Made by a program: the position numbers and the translations under genes
Source of the DNA: JBBIPA01 sp037443085
Lineage (GTDB): Bacteria > Chloroflexota > Dehalococcoidia > GIF9 > UBA5629
Assembly: GCA_037443085.1 (NCBI GenBank)
Contig: JBBIPA010000031.1
Coordinates: forward strand, 1-26,224
Length of the DNA: 26,224 nt
Reading direction: 5' to 3'
The notes under the pieces: generated by a model
Database searches by the model: none
Told to the model about the DNA's origin: nothing
What the model saw: only the letters and a program-made list of their open reading frames with translations
Shown: positions 23,041-26,224 of the stretch, piece after piece
Position numbering within the stretch: the stretch's first letter is position 1
How the letters are laid out: every line of letters begins with the position of its first letter

Positions 23041-23068
23041 ATGATAAGCTCACATTCTAAAAATGCAA
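23041..23068 (-). promoter_or_regulatory. Candidate internal promoter before acpP
   Basis: On the minus strand TTGCAT (23068-23063) and TATCAT (23046-23041) have a 16-nt spacer in the 105-bp gap between rpmF and acpP. It would give fab genes their own transcript. Confidence 0.4.
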
Positions 23069-23110
23069 GCGGCAGCTTAACGCAGAATGTTAGCGGATTT
23101 AATTATAGTG

Positions 23111-23311
23111 CTAGGCAGCTTTCTTCTTCTTGGGGCTTTTCACCTTGATTACCTCACGGCCATCATAGGTTCCGCAGACAGGGCAGACGTGATATGGCAG
23201 TTTAGAACTGTGACATTGAGGACATTCCACTGTCGCCGGGGGTTTGAGAGCCAGATGGCTCCGCCTTTTCCCCTGACGTGATTTCGGATATTTTTTCTTT
23301 GGTAATCCCAT
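23111..23311 (-). CDS. rpmF: Ribosomal protein L32, zinc form
   Basis: A 66-residue L32 with the usual basic start (MGLPKKKYPKSRQGKRRSH) and a zinc ribbon of two CxxC pairs at Cys30/Cys33 and Cys43/Cys46, ending in a lysine-rich tail. The ATG follows the yceD stop directly (TAAATG), and GGAGG lies within the end of yceD. The yceD-rpmF-fab order is common in bacteria and links ribosome and membrane synthesis. Confidence 0.96.
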   Translation of the reverse strand: MGLPKKKYPKSRQGKRRSHLALKPPATVECPQCHSSKLPYHVCPVCGTYDGREVIKVKSPKKKKAA

Positions 23312-23821
23312 TTAGTTTTTCCTCCCCTTTTTCAGGCTGACTAACTTTGACCAGCGCGAGTCACGCACCTGGCCAGTGCATGAGCAGGAACCCTGGTTAA
23401 GATTTTGCCCGCAGGTGGGACAGATGCCGGCGCAATCCGGCTGGCACAGCACCTTCATGGGCATAGCACCGACCAGGTACTGCTCTAACGCCTCGTTCAG
23501 GTCCAGCACATGGCTTTCATCAAGCATTAAATTATCAGGATTTCGTGGTAACGGTAAACCGCTCACGATATCTATGCTGGGGAAATATTCATCCTCCAAA
23601 TTGAAGGTTACGGAGATATCGGCCGGCTCAAGACAGCGGGAGCAGGTGCCGTGGCCCTGAGCAGTCATGGCACCCTGCACCAGCACACTGCGGTTAGTTT
23701 GAGTCAAGGTGACCTCGCCCTGAACATGAAGGGCGTCATCAGCACCAATAAACTCATCGACTTTATAGTGCCTCGTTGAGCCTACTGGCTCCTTCAGCAA
23801 TTGGGCAACGTTAATGTACAT
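23312..23821 (-). CDS. yceD: YceD/DUF177 family protein
   Basis: A 169-residue DUF177 protein, the usual partner upstream of rpmF; members have been linked to 23S rRNA accumulation. Visible features are the central CSRCLEP motif in GHGTCSRCLEPADISVTF, an acidic block with LDLNEALEQYLVGAMPMKVLC, and a Cys-rich end (CQPDCAGICPTCGQNLN ... CSC) that may bind zinc. The start ATG lies 17 nt beyond a hairpin plus T-run that follows a perfect promoter (23871-23900), so entry of RNA polymerase into this operon may be controlled in the leader. A weak AGG lies 8 nt before the ATG. Confidence 0.9.
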   Translation of the reverse strand: MYINVAQLLKEPVGSTRHYKVDEFIGADDALHVQGEVTLTQTNRSVLVQGAMTAQGHGTCSRCLEPADISVTFNLEDEYFPSIDIVSGLPLPRNPDNLMLDESHVLDLNEALEQYLVGAMPMKVLCQPDCAGICPTCGQNLNQGSCSCTGQVRDSRWSKLVSLKKGRKN

Positions 23822-23838
23822 TTTAAAGACCTATTAGT

Positions 23839-23862
23839 AAAAAATCAGCCTTACAGGCTGAT
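23839..23862 (-). terminator. Terminator-like hairpin in the yceD leader (possible attenuator)
   Basis: On the minus strand ATCAGCCT and AGGCTGAT form a perfect 8-bp stem with a 3-nt loop (23862-23844), running straight into a T-run to 23839. It lies 96 bp after the stop of the upstream M29-like gene and could end that transcript. It also lies just downstream of the yceD promoter, between the -10 and the yceD ATG. Confidence 0.7.
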
Positions 23863-23870
23863 CAGGCTTT

Positions 23871-23900
23871 ATTATAAGTGGGGAAAACTTGCGATGTCAA
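23871..23900 (-). promoter_or_regulatory. Consensus promoter of the yceD-rpmF-fab operon
   Basis: TTGACA (23900-23895) and TATAAT (23876-23871) match the sigma-70 consensus at all 12 positions, with an 18-nt spacer. Predicted start is about 23864, which puts the hairpin at 23862-23844 at the 5' end of the RNA. Confidence 0.75.
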
Positions 23901-23957
23901 GAAATGCGATGGCTAGTACTTATTATGAATAAGCGCTCTATTTTAGTAAATGCAGCA

Positions 23958-25134
23958 TTAGGGCAAGTCAATTGGGCTACCAGGTTCAGGTCCAAGACGA
24001 CCTGGATATTTTGCCGCAACAGCCCTGACCGATGGATGAGCCAGAGCAGTAAGGTATCCTCGGTCATGGATAAGCGCATCACCTACCTTAAAAGTGGCAT
24101 TACGGATATCTCCGGTAATATGAACCCAGTAGGGATAATCATTAGTAGGCGCCGGTGCGCCTACATGGACGTGAATATTTGAGGTGTGAGAATGATCGAT
24201 AATCCGGTGGTAGATAATATTGGGACACCGATAAAATGGAACCGAGGCGTGGGGATGCACACCAAAATGCAAAGCATTAAAATCATATACGCCGTCGCCC
24301 AACCTGCTATGCATTGAATTCAAAAAGCGTTTTAATGCTTCTGCCTCATCACCACCTTCAATCATAGTAATTCGGCTGTTTTCAATTTTTAAACGGATTT
24401 GTTTATTGAAGTAAGGGGAGATGCCTATATATCGTGACCACCAGCTTAACATGCGGTCAAAAATAAAGATGCCATTAGTGTTAGCCAATCTGACGGGTGG
24501 AATCACCCATTCCGGCCAGGGACGGTAATAGCCAACCTCCTCACGTCGAACTGTATAATCGGTGAACCATGGATGGTTAGTATTAAAAGGTGACGCTATC
24601 TTACCTTCAAGGTGACTACCATTATCGGAAGTTAATTGCCAGCTCAACCCTTCTTTGATAGGAAGGGTGGCCTGGTAACGGATTTCGTTTACTAACTCGT
24701 GGGGGGTTTGTGCCCAGGTAGTATTCAGAAGAGAAGAAGTGGTGGCAAAATTACGCACAAAAAGTTTTTTCTCATTCCAGACAAACTGTTTAAACTCTAC
24801 AATCTCCTCCTGGGAAATATCCAGAGTATTATTAATGGTGATATCGCTAGCTCTCATAGCCCCCTTGACTATGGGAGGGAATCTCCAGGAATGTAATTCC
24901 GCAGGTTCATTAATCCAGAGTACAGACGCATTTGCNNNNNNNNNNACCCCTTATCTGAATAGCCGTCTGAATCCAGGATATAGCTTGCTTATCAACTAGA
25001 TTATCACCGCCGTAAAGGCCGTCTATATGAGCAACTATTAACACCTCTTGCCCTGGTTGTATCTTGGCACAATGGTCCAACATGTCATTGATGGCTATTG
25101 CCGCCCCATGTGGAATCAAAGACAAACTGCTCAT
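23958..25134 (-). CDS. M29 aminopeptidase / NicX-like metalloenzyme (spans assembly gap)
   Basis: Two frames on either side of ten Ns read as one protein of about 390 residues. The N-terminal part (MSSLSLIPHGAAIAINDMLDHCAKIQPGQEVLIVAHID) has the typical opening of the M29 aminopeptidase / 2,5-dihydroxypyridine dioxygenase-like family. After the gap the frame continues VLWINEPAELHSWRFPPIVKGAM and then MRASDITINNTLDIS. Towards the C-terminus come ALHFGVHPHASVPF, HSHTSNIHVHVGAP and WVHITGDIRNATFKVGDALIHDRG, likely metal-ligand segments; they differ from classic M29 (His where Glu is usual), so peptidase activity is uncertain. The start at 25134 overlaps the metallo-beta-lactamase gene's stop (ATGA), with CAGGAG upstream. 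Base composition is clearly AT-richer than elsewhere. The substrate is unknown. Confidence 0.72.
24936..24945. other. Assembly gap (ten N)
   Basis: Ten consecutive N lie within the M29-like gene. The downstream frame that fits the protein (ASVLWINEP) differs from the one obtained by reading exactly ten bases, so the true gap length is probably not ten. Confidence 0.95.
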
Positions 25135-26057
25135 TTCAACTTCTCCTGGCAATATTTGGCAAACAGTTTCGCCTGAAATGGTACATGCTCATAAGCGGCG
25201 TATTGATACAAGGTCTCGCCCCTGACAATCCTTAATTTCCCAAGCTCTGGCGAAATCGCGTCAGTAACTTCATTGGCAATCTTCTCAGCTTTCCCCTGAT
25301 TCATATATTTTTTACCTATATCCAGGAGACGCTGGATATTATTAATTGCTCTTGTCATAATTTCTTGCGGTTCCTGACATATACCGTAATGACCCAAATA
25401 AAGATTAGCCACAGGAAGTTCTTTTAGCTTCTTAAGCGACTCCAGTGCCAGCAAATTATCGGAGCCAAAAGGATTAAGAGGATAATGCACCTGGGCATCA
25501 GCTAAACAAAGCCCCACCAGATCATTGATAAAAAGTCCATTATTTTTTTCCTCATAAATGACGATACCGCTTGGCTGATGTCCAGGAGCGAAGATAATCT
25601 TTAACTTTTCACCATTGCCAAGGTCAAATATATCACCATCATTCAGATGCCTTATTCTCTCGGGAGGAACAGGCTCCATAGCTTTACCAGCCGCTCTTCT
25701 GACCAGAGCCTGTGGTGAAAATCTCTCTTTCCAGTTAGTACCAGCAGGATTAGTTAAATACACTTCGCCTATAGGATTTATATATACTTTCGCCCGGGGA
25801 GCCTCTCTTAATATTGGCGCAACGTTTCCAGCATGATCCAAATGTTCACAATGAGTAACGAATATATAAGATATATCGCTGATAGAGAAACCGTGCGCTT
25901 TTATTCCAGCCCGCACTGCTTCAATCTGTGCCGGTTCACCTGTATCAATTAAAGCAATCTCCTTTCCAGCTACTAAAAAGGCGGAATTATAATGGTCAAA
26001 ACCTAGCATTTTTGTATCTATGACATAGATGTTGTCAAGACGCTCCAGATAGTTCAT
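25131..26057 (-). CDS. Metallo-beta-lactamase-fold hydrolase
   Basis: A 308-residue MBL-fold protein. It begins IYVIDTKMLGFDHYNSAFLVAGKEIALIDTGEP, followed by the metal motif region FVTHCEHLDHAGN, APGHQPSGIVIY (third ligand region), FINDLVGLCLAD (Asp ligand) and LYLGHYG (last His). The first motif has one residue more than the canonical HxHxDH, or a Cys in place of the first His. After the core is a helical C-terminal extension of about 80 residues, as in several hydroxyacylglutathione-hydrolase-like or thioesterase-like relatives. I start at 26057 (MNYLERL), where AGAGGA lies 7 nt upstream; the frame extends to a TTG at 26081. It overlaps the M29-like gene, implying joint function. The substrate is unknown. 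Confidence 0.88.
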   Translation of the reverse strand: MNYLERLDNIYVIDTKMLGFDHYNSAFLVAGKEIALIDTGEPAQIEAVRAGIKAHGFSISDISYIFVTHCEHLDHAGNVAPILREAPRAKVYINPIGEVYLTNPAGTNWKERFSPQALVRRAAGKAMEPVPPERIRHLNDGDIFDLGNGEKLKIIFAPGHQPSGIVIYEEKNNGLFINDLVGLCLADAQVHYPLNPFGSDNLLALESLKKLKELPVANLYLGHYGICQEPQEIMTRAINNIQRLLDIGKKYMNQGKAEKIANEVTDAISPELGKLRIVRGETLYQYAAYEHVPFQAKLFAKYCQEKLK

Positions 26058-26110
26058 GAATTTATCCTCTATGCAAGTCAAATTAAAGACCCGGTATTAG
26101 CGTGCAACAT

Positions 26111-26132
26111 GTTTATTCAATATTTACTAAAC
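26111..26132. promoter_or_regulatory. 22-bp imperfect palindrome, candidate operator
   Basis: A 22-bp AT-rich palindrome (outer arms GTTTA/TAAAC, centre AATATT), identical to its reverse complement at 18 of 22 positions, lies 54-75 bp upstream of the hydrolase ATG. Size and symmetry fit a dimeric repressor site. No clear promoter could be paired with it. The rest of 26058-26224 holds no gene that I can support. Confidence 0.45.
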
Positions 26133-26224
26133 CTGTACGTCGTCAGCGAAAGTGAGACAAACAAGACATCAAAGAAAGCAACACATTAGTGGCCGCTGCC
26201 CATCTCTCTGACGGTCTTATTATA

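Noticed and set aside
23821..23845. FapR-like operator before yceD (plus strand TTTAAAGACCTATTAGTAA)
   Set aside because: Only loosely similar to the FapR consensus and poorly symmetric; no fapR gene in the window.

Overview
The window is a GC-rich, gene-dense bacterial chromosome segment with ten unresolved bases at 24936-24945, so it comes from a draft scaffold. Gene content suggests an anaerobe. It has an Mvh/Vhu-type [NiFe] hydrogenase tied to an iron-sulfur flavoprotein, FeoAB ferrous iron uptake, two Fur-family regulators, and a type II fatty-acid cluster that uses FabK. I think a Chloroflexota (Dehalococcoidia-like) host is most likely. That is inference from gene content; there is no rRNA or other decisive marker here.

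Layout. (1) 1-1290, minus: the N-terminal 430 residues of a dCache-PAS sensor running off the left edge. (2) 1451-3984, plus: a fur-feoA-feoB operon with overlapping stop/start codons and a candidate Fur operator at the promoter. (3) 4028-8835, minus: a hydrogenase operon in the order flavoprotein, 4Fe-4S protein, MvhD-like, small subunit, large subunit. The flavoprotein and 4Fe-4S reading frames look like one gene split by a single-base frame break. A fold-back repeat between the mvhD-like and small-subunit genes supplies the end of the mvhD-like gene. (4) 8996-13508: mostly single genes, namely a GYD protein, DegV, a cNMP-binding protein, a GNAT-like protein, an ABM-domain protein and a second Fur, plus a candidate 28-residue small protein beside degV. 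(5) 13517-14330, minus: nadC, apparently broken by a short internal deletion. (6) 14652-17993, plus: mfd, bracketed by two repeats of one family with terminal inverted repeats. (7) 18376-23821, minus: yceD, rpmF, acpP, fabF, acpS, fabK, fabD, nusB and a second acyl carrier protein. This couples fatty-acid initiation, elongation and reduction to ribosome and transcription genes, and it is led by a consensus promoter followed at once by a terminator-like hairpin. (8) 23958-26057, minus: an AT-richer pair, a metallo-beta-lactamase-fold hydrolase and an M29/NicX-like metalloenzyme, overlapping by ATGA and preceded by a 22-bp palindrome.

Many promoters fit TTGnnn, a 16-18 nt spacer, then TATAAT-like. 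Two of them (sensor gene, second fur) place the start codon so close to the -10 that leaderless mRNAs are likely. The most unusual items are the yceD leader, the GltD/HdrA-like flavoprotein of the hydrogenase, the nadC deletion with apparent microhomology, and the repeat-derived end of the mvhD-like gene. I saw no rRNA, tRNA, CRISPR array, transposase or phage gene.
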